Assembly (NCBI RefSeq): GCF_002878395.1
Contig: NC_061122.1
Coordinates: forward strand, 83,363,439 to 83,427,438
Source of the DNA: Capsicum annuum
Lineage: Eukaryota > Streptophyta > Magnoliopsida > Solanales > Solanaceae
DNA length: 64,000 bases
Reading direction: 5' to 3'
Numbering within the stretch: the first letter of the stretch is position 1; each line of letters begins with the position of its first letter. The notes under the pieces are model-generated. The model searched no databases and had not been told where the DNA came from. It worked only from the letters and a program-made list of their open reading frames with translations. Made by a program: the position numbers and the translations under genes. Of this stretch, positions 21,025 to 32,850 are shown one piece after another.

Positions 21025-22108
21025 TTTATCTCCCTTTGATACCATGACATAAAACACCTTTGGAGGCTTCACTAACCTATAATTCTCAATCAAATACACT
21101 TAAATATCTCTAACTCTTTGTTCAATCATGAGGCAAGGGTTTCTTCAAGCTAATCAATTAAGGGCTTTCAATAGTGATTCTCTCCATATTTCTTGGTATC
21201 TAAGGCATGGGACTCTTCCTTTGTTGTTATTTTACTAAAGGGATGTGTTTTAGTGTATGGTTTCAATGATATTGCTATGGCTTTGAAATAAAGGTTGGTG
21301 GGTTTTGGTTGTTTATGGATGAATATTGCTTCTCATGGTTTAATTATGGTTTTACTTATTTTGCTTATGGTTTTCTATAAGTGGGTGCATGGGAATGGTG
21401 ATTTAATAGAGAGGTCATGGTTGAGCCCCAAATTGTTTGGTTTTGGTTTTGATAATGGCAAGCCCTCAACCTATTTGTTAAAATTCCAATGATATTGATT
21501 TTGTCACATACTTTAACTACTCTTGGAACTCTTGCATTTCATGAGTGTTAAATGGAACATGAATTGGTTTTGGTTGGTTTCACATGACTTTGGAAAGGCC
21601 TTGGTGTCTTTTGTTTAATTATAAGTTTTTTGGTTTAAATAGAAATGGTGGAGTCTAATTTGGTTAAATGATTCATATGGCATATGGTAATAGACTTGCA
21701 AGCACTAATTTTGGTATGAAAATACCAACGATTAATGCCTAATTAAAAGACTCCTGGTTAAATAGTTGGTTATGTGTAAAAAGGTTTAATTGGGCTTAAA
21801 GAGGGTTGAGTATCAAAGTCATGGAAGATGGAGATCCCGAAGGGATCGACATTGGAAACTCATATTTGTCGATATGAGGTTGGCCTTGGTGGTCGTATGC
21901 ATGATTCCACACTTTATATTTTAGGGATGTACTAGTCATCCTATATTTCTTTCTCCGGTCATTCGGCTAACACGCACTGGAGCCTTTTCAGCTGGGGGAG
22001 TTGAAAACATATAGCTCAAGGGTGGTTTTAGGACGGCTAAGATACACAACCCAGGTTAAGTTCTTCAATGCATGATAAAACTCATTCCCTACCCTGGAAT
22101 GGTATATG

Positions 22109-22141
<33 letters not shown>

Positions 22142-22770
22142 ATATATATATATGTATATATGTGATTGCATATGGTTACTTGCGTTGGTTTGAATGATGG
22201 CATTACTTTATCTTTATCCCTGAGTAACATGCTAGCGTTTACCCCACTAACCATCTTCGAGCGTTGTATCCCTATGCGATGCAGGAACTGGTCATACTAC
22301 TATTTCTCTTGCTTAGTGACTTAGATTTAGGGACAGCTTTAAGTCAGATTGAAATGGGGAGCCTCCCTACTCCGGAAGGCTCCATTCTATGCTATGGAAT
22401 TCTTTTGTTTTATTTATTTTTAGGTTTAATTTTGGATATGGTCATGGGTATGTCCCAATCGAATGTTATTGATTATGTTTAGAGGCTTTTTCAGACAACT
22501 ATGGGCATGGGTGTTGTCATTATTGGTGTCAGCCATGACATTGGTGTTGGCATTAGGGTTGGAACTGGTTGGATATTTGATTGAGGTTGTTGTATTATGA
22601 TTACAAAATTTATTTAATGTCTTTATTTTATTCTTTTTTCATCTTTTTATATGATTAAAATTCATCCAACAAAGGGTAAGGGCAGTTATAGTTGGGTATT
22701 GGGGGTAGTCTTTGGTCCTGTTTGAACTTGAGATGCCTGACACAACTAGGCCCTGGTTTGCGTGGTGTCA
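21025..22770 (+). repeat. C 5' LTR (5'-truncated)
   Basis: Aligns with 54560-55391 and 61950-62934 once the L1 insertion is removed. It ends CGTGGTGTCA at 22770, two bases before the primer site. The first part of the LTR (equivalent to 54154-54540) is missing here. Small open frames at 21295 and 22264 are by-products. Confidence 0.75.
22107..22162 (+). repeat. (AT)n/(GTAT)n microsatellite in C LTR
   Basis: A ta run, a gtatgtatgta stretch, then another ta run. The right LTR has a shorter version near 62297-62320, so the repeat changed length after insertion. Confidence 0.9.
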
Positions 22771-22773
22771 GAT

Positions 22774-22785
22774 TGGTATCAGAGC
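22774..22785 (+). other. C primer-binding site (initiator tRNA-Met)
   Basis: TGGTATCAGAGC is the exact complement of the initiator tRNA-Met 3' end, the usual primer of chromoviruses. It lies three bases after the LTR end. Confidence 0.9.
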
Positions 22786-22949
22786 CCTAGGTTCATGGTC
22801 AATTGGGTGTCCGACAAATTTATGTCAAGTAGAGTCTTTTTTAGGAGTGTGTAGCACGCCACACTCGTAAAGGAAAGACAACAAAACATTTAGGAATGTT
22901 TCTTTTTCTTGTGTTCTATTTTCGAGTTATAGAGTCTAAGGCCTTGAAT

Positions 22950-23433
22950 TTCCCTCTAGGGACAATTTTAATGGGATATATTTGCTTATGGGGTCCAGAC
23001 CCAATTAGGAGTCCAGTTCCTAATTTTTCTCCTATAGTTCTATCGGTTCCTTCTAGTCCTCCTCAAGCTCCTTAGAAAGATATGATGAATGCTGAGTTTC
23101 ATCAATATATCCATTAGTTGGAATAATTGGTAGCTTCTCAGGCCAAACATGGTGGTTATGTTACTCCATCTTCTAAAGCCACTAGGGTTGGCCAGTTTGT
23201 GAGGTTGAACCCTTCTATGTTTACTGGTGTTAAGGTGAAGGAGGGTTCTCAAGCTTTTGTGGATGAGATGGAAAATATCTTCCATGTTTAACATTCTACC
23301 AACATTAAGGATATAGAATGTGCTTCCTACCAACTGAAAGATGTAGCATACCAATGGTATGAGGAATGAGAGCAGTCAAGGGGTGACAATACAGAGTCAG
23401 CCCTATGGGATGATTTCTCTAGTGTTTTTCTAG
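22950..23433 (+). pseudogene. C gag, first part
   Basis: The frame reads RVGQFVRLNPSMFTGVKVKE, then GSQAFVDEMENIF and YQLKDVAYQWYEE, which fits the start of the Ty3 gag/capsid domain. Several in-frame stops occur before and within it. It is broken at 23433 by element E and continues at 42041, where the frame resumes with DYFFSQELRKAKAKEFVNLK. Confidence 0.8.
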
Positions 23434-24499
23434 TGTAATACCCCATCTGTAAGAGTTTTCTGTCTATCATATGACTCATCCCTTGAGTTATATGCATAGC
23501 ATACGAGTTGTACATTGATCTGACACCCAAGGCAGTGTAGGATGAGTGACAATCTATTAAGGGTATGACTTAACTCCTAGAAGTCGTCAAGAAGTATGGG
23601 TCGTATAAGTTTAACAGTGTAGACTCAGATATGATGGGGAGCTAAGAATCATATGATAAAGATACCGGTCGTATATGGAACTTATCAGTTGATCAGTGTG
23701 TACCCTCTTTTAATTCCGTCCATCTTACGACTTATGATTCCTAGCCGTACCATTGAGTATGAGTCGTATGATCAACTTGTAGAACTGACGAGTAAATTCT
23801 GAGAAGCTAAGGGTCTTTTTAGTCTTTTACCCCGACATTTTACCTCTAAGGTCATTACTTTTCCTCTCTTTTCCATCAATTAATCAACATAAAATCCCTA
23901 TTTCCATTCTCAAGACAAGATTAGGGTTTCTTCTTAAGATTATCTCCTAAGTCTCAAAAGTCAAGTGTACTTCACTAAGCCAAGCACTTTAAGGTATGTG
24001 GGGTTTATGAACAAGGATATTCTTTCATCCTTGTTCCCAAAACTTGTTTTATAGTTAAGTTATATAATTTGCAATTAGGATTCATACCCAAATTATCTTG
24101 TCTTGAGTTTATAAAATTTTCATGTGATTGAAGTATTAAAGTGCATACATGTTCTCATTTATTTATGTTTTGACTTGAAGATTCTCTATTATGATTTGTA
24201 TAACATGAGTTTGATTTGAAACATTGATTAAATATTTTCAATCGAGTTGTAAGCATGATATTGTGTTACAAGATATATGAAAGAAAGTATGAGATTTAAG
24301 GTTTTGTAAAAGCACTAAGTTTACAAGAAAGTTTGATCTTCAGATCCAATGACAAGACTTGAAATCCACAATTGTTCATTTTGATTCTGATTTAAGGTAA
24401 AGAGAAGCATAATTGGTTTCAAGTATACTAACCCTTATGTTATTTTAAAGTGGATTTCTTAAGTATGTGCATATACATATACATACATACACACACACA

Positions 24500-24548
<49 letters not shown>

Positions 24549-25473
24549 TTTGGGAGTAGTATTTAGCATTGAGAAGGGAATGCGGATGAGCGTATCCTAA
24601 ATTTTGAAAAAATACAAGCCAACGTAGGTTAAACTTTTTCCCAATATGGATGAATTAAAGTATAGTAATCACTAAGAATAAGGTTCTATTCCGATGGTAA
24701 GGGAGGATAGCTCTCCTCAACGTGGGTAAGATGGACTCCATGGTAGCTCATATAGATTATGTCGATTAGAATAATCTCCCCATAAGAAAGACTAAAAGCA
24801 ATGATTTTAAGAAACTAAGAATTATGTCTCTCTAAGTTAATTTATATGCTTCACTATCCATGTTTTATGATCTTGCAGTCTTTAGTTTTACTAATGTCCA
24901 AGGTGAGTCATTTATGTTTAGCATGCATAGTTTGAAACCTTATATATATTTATTCAATATTATTTTACTTATGCATTCAACCCCACATGCTCAGTATATT
25001 CTAGAAGTACTGATCCTCATATACGTCTGTGTGCTATATTATTTTATAATGTAGGTTCTGGTGCCCGTTCCCAGCAGTACGAGTGACTTCAGCATTATTA
25101 CCAGCATCCCAACGTATGGTGAGTCCTCATAGTCTGAGGACCCAGCCTTTTAGATTTGTGTTTTCTTTGATGAAAGTATTTTAGACATTGATTTCAGTTT
25201 ACGTACGAATCAACTGGGGTCTATCACAGTGACTCTCTAGTCCATAGTAGAGATTTGTCATACTATGTTTAAATTCAAGTTCAAGAAGTTTATGTGAATA
25301 TTTCTAAGTTAAAGATTCACCTAAAGTTATGAGATTGTGTATCTTTTGTTTTCTTCTTATAACTCCCACCTTTACTGTGTGAGTTCTGAGCTGTAAAGAT
25401 ATCATGGATTAGCTTGGGGCTATTCATAGCCTTGAGTACTGTGTAATGCCTAGGGGTACTTTGTGGCATTACA
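23434..25473 (+). repeat. E 5' LTR
   Basis: 2040 bp, beginning TGTAATACCCCATCTG and ending GGCATTACA. It aligns along its length with 40014-42035. An AT microsatellite lies inside it. No clear TATA box stood out to me. Confidence 0.9.
24467..24547 (+). repeat. (AT)n microsatellite in E 5' LTR
   Basis: Begins catatacatacatacacacac and continues as about 20 uninterrupted at units. The matching spot in the 3' LTR (41103-41133) has a much shorter, mixed run, so it expanded after insertion. Confidence 0.95.
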
Positions 25474-25477
25474 ACCT

Positions 25478-25489
25478 TGGTATTAAAGC
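25478..25489 (+). other. E primer-binding site, degenerate
   Basis: TGGTATTAAAGC sits four bases after the LTR end, at the place of TGGTATCAGAGC, with two changes. The position supports the LTR boundary. The changes are probably decay. Confidence 0.75.
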
Positions 25490-25689
25490 CTAAGGTTTAA
25501 AGAGTCTTAGGGAGTCATACAAGCCACGTTATGTAAAGTCTTGATCATGAGTATGAAGCGCACCACATTTATGAGCAAGATGCTATGGAATGAATTAGTA
25601 ATCATCAGTTCTTTTATGATCTAGCATGTTTATAGTTGTCTCTATTTGCTTTAACTCATTCTTTCATGTGACAGAATATTCCCCCATGC

Positions 25690-26870
25690 TGAGCCGATAC
25701 ATGCAAAAATAATAATCAACCACCCATATATACCGACCCTCTGAATGAGAATGTGTCTCATGCTGAGTTTCAGGCTGCTTTTCAAATGTTGACCTAAGCT
25801 GTGACCACCACTGTTCAAGGGAACCAGTAGGCAGTGGTCTCACTTCAAGAGAATGGCAATTTAGCTACAGTCCGGATTCAATACTTTATGAGGATGAATC
25901 CACCAGAGTTCCATCGGTCAAAGGTGGGTGATGACCCGCTGTTCTTTATTGATGAGGTGAGAAAGATAACTCAAATTATATATGTTACTGAAAAAGAGAG
26001 TGTATATGTTGTATCCTATAGATTGAAGGATGTTTATTATAATTGGGTTACAATGTGGAAGGAAGTTAGAGGTGAGAATACAGCTCCAGTGAGTTGGCAC
26101 GTATTCCAAAATATTTTTCTGGACAGGTTCTTTCTGTGTGAGATGGTGGAGGCTAAAGTGGAGGGGTTGATGAACCTGAAGCGGGGATCTATGACGGTGA
26201 AGGAGTACAACCTTAAGTTCACTCAGTTTTCTAAGTATGCTCCCGAGTTATTAGCTGATTTGAGAGCTCATATGAGCAAGTTTGTTACTCTAGTGTCTGA
26301 TTTAGTGGTTAAGAAGTGTAGGACCACCATGCTAATTGGAGATTTAGATATTTCTAGATTGCTGACTCATGCACAACAGATTGAGGCAGAGAGGTTGAAG
26401 GAAATATAAAAGAGAAATAAGAGAGCTAGGATTGGACAGTTTAAGTTTAGTCAGCTAAGGTCAGGAGGGGGAAACCATTCGTAGTTTCAGGGTCATTCAT
26501 CAGTATCTGTTCCATCTTAAACTAGTGCCCCTGTACCTAGAACTAGGTAGGAACCATTGGGTAGGACTTCAAATTCTAGATCTTAGAACAGTGTAGTTGG
26601 GAGGACCAATTTTCCTACATATGCAAAGTGCGGCAGAACCCATCCTGGTGAGTGTTTTATAGGCAAAGAGGGTTGTTATAGTTTTGGTAAGATGGGAAAC
26701 AGAATCAAGGAGTACCTATATTCTAAGTAGGTAAGCAGAGACACACATCCCCAGACTTGGGCTACTAGTGCAGCACCTCATCCAATACGCCCAGCTCCTC
26801 CTCAGGACGCATTTTCTAGCACTGGCGGCGGTCAGCGCAAGAATTGATTTTATGCATTACCATTTCTTTC
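25690..26870 (+). pseudogene. E gag polyprotein
   Basis: The best-preserved coding stretch of E. The open part 25834-26409 contains FHRSKVGDDPLFFIDEVRKI, YRLKDVYYNWVTMWKE and GSMTVKEYNLKFTQFSKYAP, typical of the Ty3 gag/capsid domain. After a TAA at 26407 the frame continues with a basic, Ser-rich linker and stops. Near 26620 it reads YAKCGRTHPGECFIGKEGC and SFGKMGNRIKEY. This corresponds to the chromoviral zinc knuckle, in which the second Cys has become Phe, the His has become Asn and the last Cys has become Tyr. The product would have packaged element RNA. Confidence 0.85.
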
Positions 26871-26879
26871 ACATTGATT

Positions 26880-27924
26880 TTTATGTATTGTTAGACCCAA
26901 TATCGAAGTTCTCTTATGTAATCCCATGGTTGCTGTAAATTTTAGGGTAGGTCCTGAAAATCTTTCTAAGCCCTTCTCTATTTCTACCCCAGTAGATGAG
27001 TCACTTATTGCTAGACGAGTCTATCGAGAGTGTCTTATTACCATCCTCCATAAGATTATACTAGTGGACCTAATAGATTTAAAGATGGTAGATTTTGTTG
27101 TAATTCTAGGCATGGATTGGATCCATTCATTCTATGCATCAATATATTATTGCGCCCACGTGGTGAAGTTTCACTTTTCTAATGAAGCAATTTTTGAGTG
27201 GAAGGGTAGTTTTGTATTTATTAAAGGTCATTTCATCTCTTACCTTAAGGCATGAAAGTTAATATCAAAAGGGTGTATTTACCATTTAGTTCGAATCAAA
27301 GCTACTAAGTCTAAAGTTCTGATAGTTCAGGCAGTTAACAAGTTTTTGGAGGTTTTTCCTGATGATCTTCCACAGGTACCTCTAAATAAAGAAGTAGAAT
27401 TCAGTATTGATCTTCTTCCTTCTACTCAGGCCATCTTTACTTCTCAATATTGTATGGCTCTGGCCAAGCTAAAAGAGTTAAAGAAACAACTTAAGTAGCT
27501 CTTAGATAAAGGTTTTATCAGACCCAGTGTATCTCCATGAGGTGTTCTAGTATTCTTCGTATGCAAGAATGATGGTACTCTCAGAATATGTATCGATTAT
27601 AGACAGTTAAACAAGGTTATCATAAAAAATAAGTATCCTATTCCTAGTATCAATGATCTGCTCGACCAATTTCAGGGTCCCAAGTGGTTCTCCGAGATTA
27701 ACCTTTGATCAGGATATCATCAGTTGAAAGTCAGGGATTAAGACATTTTGAAAATATCTTTCTGAATGAGGTATGACCATTTTGAGTTTTTGGTTATGTT
27801 GTTTGGACAAACAAATGCTCCTGTAGCCTTTATGGATTTGATGAACAGGGTTTTCAAGCAGTATTGGATATGTTTTTCATTGTATTTATAGAAGACATAC
27901 ATGTGTATTTTAGGAGTGAGGAAG
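26880..27924 (+). pseudogene. E protease and reverse transcriptase, first part
   Basis: The protease end reads GPENLSKPFSISTPVDESL and VVILGMDWIHSF (26926-27255). It is followed by the reverse transcriptase start (FPDDLPQVPLNKEVEFSIDL), the template-grip motif [14 protein letters not shown] and [11 protein letters not shown]. The catalytic motif VFIEDIHVY at 27882-27908 has Glu where active enzymes have the first Asp of the FIDD/YIDD box. Stops and one frameshift are present. The frame is cut at 27924 by element B and resumes at 36933 with ENADHLGIMLQTFKDR. Confidence 0.85.
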
Positions 27925-28977
27925 TGAAACACCTAGGTTTTGGACCCTTCAAAAAATCGTATGAGTTAGGCATTTTGACCAACATACTGTTTATCTTTGT
28001 CACTCATACACTAGTGTATAAGTCATACCCTTCAACCTTCCACCTCTCATATATTGAATACTTGGCCTCTCATGGTCGTATCTTAGTGTACGAGTCATAC
28101 ACAACCTAGTCGTATAGAGTGTTGAACTTGATCCAAAGTGGATTGTTTTCTGTATGAGTCAAGGGTATGATTTAGGGTACAAGTCATACCCTTTGGTTAT
28201 GAGTCTAGGGTATGAGGTTATCCCTTGGGTAGTGTATGAGTCCTAGGTGAATCCTAGGGTACGAGTTAGGGTACCATTCATATCCTTGGGTATGATTGAT
28301 TCAAGTGAATCATACCCACCTGGAAGACCACTTTTCAGCTTTTAAGTCAAAGGCTCTATGGTCATTTTCTACCCCAAAACCCTAAAGTCCCCTCATTATA
28401 TAAATGTGTGTGGCCTCTTAAAACACATTTTTGAGTGGATCAAACATCCTAAATACTCTCTCAACATACTTTAGAGGTTAGGGTTTCAAGGGTATTCATC
28501 TTGGGGCAAGAGGAGTTAAGTTTTCTTTGGTAAATCATCTTGTTTAAGGCATGTATCTCGTCCCTCATTGTTAGTTCAAAATATCATTTGTTTTAAACAA
28601 TGATTTTGACTTGTAAATGGCGATTTTAGAATTAAAAGTTAAGGGTTTTGAAGCATGGTGGTGGGTGTTGTTTTACTCTTGCTTTAGCTTGTGTTTATAC
28701 ATGTTTTTGGTGATTATTTGTACACGTGGGTGCATGTGGATTATGGTTTAACAAATGGGTCTTGAGTAACCCTGAGTTCAATTATTTCAACAATGGTTTT
28801 GGTCTTACTAAAAGTGTGACCTCAAGGTGTTTGTGGAAATGTCTAAGAGATTTGGCTAGTCACATGTTAATGGTATATTAAACTATGGTATTGGTCTAGT
28901 AAATATGATTAAGATAAGATATTTTTCAAATAAATATAAATGCTTCATAAATGGTTGGTAAGGACCTTATTAACCAT

Positions 28978-29547
28978 GTAATAAATTAATCTAGGAATGA
29001 AATTATTTGGGAGAAGATGGGAGTGGTATCAATAGAGGATAAAATACGGAAAGTAAGGTTGAGATGGTTTGGTCATATGATAAGGAGGGGCACGGATGCC
29101 TCAGTTCGTAGGTATGAAAGGTTGGCCTTAGAAGATTTCAAGTAGGGTAGGGGTAGACCAACAAAATACTGGAGAGAAGAGATTAGACATGACATAGAGT
29201 AGTTACACTTGACTAAGGACATGACCTTGGATAGGAAGATATGGAGGAAAAACATTAGGATAGAGGGTTAAGGGTGTGGTTGAGTTGTAGTCAGTAGGTA
29301 GGGGATTTGTGGTGTCCTTTGTTTGAAAAGGTACTTTTTCTGGATGTCGTATCTATGCTATTTTTTCATGTTCTATGCTTTTGATGTTTTTTGTATATTG
29401 CCTTTATCTTGAGCTGGGGTTCTATCAGAAATAGCCTCTCTACCTCATTAAAGGTAGTGGTATGGACTGCATACACTCTACCCTTTCCAGACCCCACTAT
29501 GTGGGAATATACTGGGTTTGTCGTTATTGTTGTTGTAATGAGTTAAT
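28978..29547 (+). mobile_element. 5'-truncated RTE LINE in B 5' LTR
   Basis: The body, 28991-29534, lies between GTAATAAATTAAT and GTAATGAGTTAAT, a 13-bp duplication with two changes. The right LTR of B (near 35303-35330) shows the unoccupied site. The coding remnant reads [18 protein letters not shown], then [13 protein letters not shown], a stop, GRGRPTKYW and MTLDRKIWRK. This is the C-terminus of plant RTE-clade ORF2, interrupted by stops. The 3' tail ctctctacctc...ggtagtgg and TTG repeats is shared with the fragment at 19762-20058. Confidence 0.88.
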
Positions 29548-29894
29548 GTATGATTTTAAATAGCTTGATGGCTAAAAGAGTTGAAGTCCCTAAACATGAA
29601 ATTCAGGTGTGTTTGAACTAAAGTGTGGTATAAGATTAATAATGAGGAATGAATGGTTTTTATGGGTCTTGATGACCATAAATTGAATTGTTTAATGAAT
29701 TGAATGATGACATTGGCTTATTATAGAGCTCGATTGATAAATGGTTCCATAAAGACCTCGTGGTCATCTATGGTGTTGAATTAGTCAAATGGGCTAGAGT
29801 CCTTAAGTGTTGAAATGAATTATATTGAGGTTAATAAATTATTAAAGGGGTTAAGACTTCAAATGTTGACTAATAAGGGTAATAAGATGACTAG

Positions 29895-30262
29895 TGGTTC
29901 AAGTCCCTAGTCATAATAGCTTGTAGTTCGAGTCCCTCACCCAATAATATAGTTTATGGTTAGAGTCCCTCGCCTAATGATATGGCTTATGGCTAGAGTC
30001 CTTCGCCCGATGAAATGACTTGTAGTTCAAGTCCCTTTCCTGATGAAATAGCTTGTGGTTCCTGATGAAATGGCTTATGGTTTGAGTGCCTCGCCCGATG
30101 AAATAGCTTGTGGTTAGAGTCCCTCGTCCGATGAAATATCTTATGGTTAGAGTCCCTCGCCTGATGAAATGGCTTATGGTTAGAGTCCCTTGCCTAATGA
30201 AATACTTATGGTTCAAGTCCCTCGCCTAATGAAATGGCTTGTGGTTCAAGTCCCTTGCCCAA
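29895..30262 (+). repeat. 33-bp minisatellite in B 5' LTR
   Basis: About 11 units of the form gatgaaatggcttgtggttc followed by gagtccctcgccc. Because 33 is divisible by three, the array gives a long open frame on the minus strand (29974-30216), which is not a gene. Several units contain GTTCAAGTC or GTTCGAGTC, matching the polymerase III B-box consensus. Confidence 0.95.
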
Positions 30263-31255
30263 TAAGAAATGTATGAATTTATAAGGGTGGAAGGTCGGAG
30301 TTCTCCACTTTATAATAGATGAATGAGTGCAATAAGGATGGTTTTTAAGATTTGTTCCCTTGGTCGTACATTATGAATATGTTATGTACTTACATGTATG
30401 ATTATGTGTAAAAATATGATTGAATACGATGTTTTGACAATGATTTGAATGATAACTCTATTTTATCCTTATATATAAGATGTGAAGGTTGGAGGTTCAG
30501 GCTCTCTTATCTAATATAACAAAGAAGCTTATTATTCTAAATTGTTAGGGTGGGTGATTGGAAGTTCTTCACTCTATGTCCAGTGAATGAATATTTTAAG
30601 AATAATTATTATGATTTAATCCATGAATTGGCATGCTTTATAACTATATGTATATGCACTCTCATACATGCCTATACTAATGTATATGTGATGGCATATG
30701 ATGGTTTGACATGGATGGAACAAATGCACTACTTTATCCTTATCCTCTAGATGCATCTAGTACTCCAACTGCTAACCATCTCCAGAAGTTATATGCCCTC
30801 ACGACATAAGGGTCGGAGCTTCTTCTTTTTCTTCTTATACACAATGACCAGGTGTTCGAATGGTTTAAGTGTTCACATTGAAGTGTTGAGCTTTCATACT
30901 TCAAAAGGCATCCCTTTTATAGTCTTTCTATACTATGTTATAGACTTGTATCGACTTGGTATTTAGCTATTGTCGAGGGCATGTCCCGACATATAATTGA
31001 CATCAAAATAGTAGAGGCTTTGTGGATGACTGCGGATATATGTATCTTGGTTAGAATGTTGACATTAATGAAATGTAAGATATTGACTAAGTATTGACTA
31101 TTACTCTTAATTTCTGCTACTTAGATATACGTTCAAAGTTTATCCGACACTTGTAGTTTGATATGATGATTAGATTAGGTTAACGGATCGATCTCTTATC
31201 CAAGTTAAGCTTGCAATGCCCATATGACATAGACTAATTTTGATTCGTGTCAAGT

Positions 31256-31267
31256 TGGTATCAGAGT
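31256..31267 (+). other. B primer-binding site (initiator tRNA-Met)
   Basis: TGGTATCAGAGT, one base from the perfect tRNA-Met complement, lies three bases after the LTR end. Confidence 0.88.
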
Positions 31268-31464
31268 CTAGGTTCATGGTCAGTTGAGAGTTCACATAGT
31301 TGTGTCAAGTTGAGTCTCTTTTATACGTGTGTAGCGTGCCACACTTATAAAGGAGGGTCTATGAGACATTTTGGAATGTTTCCCTTTCTTGTGTTTCAAT
31401 CTCGAGCCATATAGAGTCTAAGATATCAGATTCCTCTAATTTCTACTTGCTCGTCTTTTAGATC

Positions 31465-32550
31465 ATGTATCCAAGAAGATCTGACATTCAGGCAAACTCT
31501 TTTATCACGACTGGGGGGAAATATGGACAAATCTAATCAGACTTCTGGGGTTCAAACCCGATCAAGGGTCGCGGTATCTGACTTTCCTCATGGGGTTCCA
31601 TCTACTCCAACTAACCCTACTTTGAGGAGTGATATTTCTCCTCAGTCACCTTAAAATATTAGGTTTCATCACTCCATTGCTCTGTTGACTCAAGTTGGTG
31701 GTAAGTGGTCTAAGAGAAAGTCTTGGGTGGGTCCTAACTCCTATTCTACGGCTAGTGCTCCCTACTTGAAACCGTTAGGAGGCGGACGTTTTCAAAATAG
31801 TAATGCTTCTAGGGAACAAGGTTCCCAACATTAGGTCAGTGGGGCCTCATCCACACCCACCTATCCTATTTGTTTATTTTACGATCAATAATGCCATAGT
31901 TGTTGTAAGCAAGGAAAGAATTATTGTTTTAAATATGTCAATTGGGTCACATATAATGGGAGTATCCCATAATGATTGTTGCTTGGTCAAAAAGAGTGTC
32001 GGTTGCCACTTATCTAGCTCTTACACTTAGGGGTTCCGCTTCTAGCTTTGATGTAAGTCGGGACCATCTCAATGCTCGTTCTATCCCTTGGGAGACCAAG
32101 ACACCTTCTAATGTTAATGCGAGTACATTGAAACTTTTCTCCCGTGATGTGTATTATTTGCTTAATCAAGGGTCTACTCTTGCTTATGTGACCCCGTATG
32201 TGGTTGTGCACCTTAGTTTTGGTTCTGAGAGTCTGCCAGTTCCTTTTTCTATTTCTACCCCGGTAGGAGATTATGGGGTTGTGAAAATATTCTATAGGGG
32301 GTGTGGTATCTGTAGTGGTAGAAAAACTCTTATAGATGTAATAAAGTTAGACGTGTTTGATTTTAATGTTACCCAGGGGATGGATTGGTTACATTAATTT
32401 TATGATCCCTTAGATTGTTGTACCCATAGGGTCATGCTTAAATTCCCTAATGAGCCGATCATTGTACGGAAAAGTGGTTCTTTGGTTCCTAAGGGGAGAT
32501 TCATTTCGTATCTTGAATCCTATAAATTAATCTCAAAAGGGAACCTTGTA
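31465..32550 (+). pseudogene. B gag remnant and protease
   Basis: A gag start candidate at 31465 (MYPRRSDIQ) leads into a shifted frame. Most of the capsid is missing: sequence jumps from RFHHSIALLTQ to a KWSKRKSW linker. The zinc-knuckle region (about 31870-31960) is barely recognisable. The protease lies at 31972-32397, with STLKLFSRDVYYLLNQGSTL, AYVTPYVVVHLSFG and VTQGMDWLH. The active-site Asp expected in the DxGS/T motif is replaced (NQGST), so it would be inactive. Stops and frameshifts are frequent. Confidence 0.75.
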
Positions 32551-32850
32551 TAATTTGGTCCTAGTTAAAGATGCTAACTCGGAAGGTTATCCCCTATAAT
32601 CCATTCCCGTGGTTAAAGAATTTCCCAATATTTTCCCCGATGATCTTTCGGTATTCCTGGGATAGAGAAATTGATTTTTGGATTGATCATGTTTCGAACA
32701 CTCATCCAATTTCTATCCCTCCTTATAGAATGGTTCCAACAGAATTAAAAAAGTTTAAGGAGACAATAGATGGGTCTCTTAGATGAAGGTTCTATCCACT
32801 TTAATATTTCTCTATAAGATACCTTGCTAGTAGTGCAAAGTGATTGATAG
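32551..32850 (+). pseudogene. B reverse transcriptase start, truncated
   Basis: Shifting frames give FPIFSPMIF and then IDFWIDHVSNTHPISIPPYR and MVPTELKKFKE, the opening of a Ty3 reverse transcriptase. The match ends near 32830, before any catalytic motif. Confidence 0.7.

Larger units (their letters stand above)
27925..31252 (+). repeat. B 5' LTR
   Basis: Begins TGAAACACC and ends GATTCGTGTCA, followed by the primer site. It aligns with 34205-36927 throughout. It contains an RTE LINE fragment and a 33-bp minisatellite. Near the left end runs a series of related words (gtatgagtcata, ggtacgagtcata) that are also in the right LTR. Confidence 0.92.

Noticed and set aside
21295..22482. Small hydrophobic proteins in the C LTR
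   Set aside because: They lie within an LTR, differ between the two copies and show no domain.
22774..22785. tRNA-Met gene
   Set aside because: Only the 12-base complement of the tRNA 3' end is present, as a retrotransposon primer site.
29974..30216. Minus-strand open frame with repeated HFIRRGTLT-like units
   Set aside because: By-product of a 33-bp repeat whose length is divisible by three.
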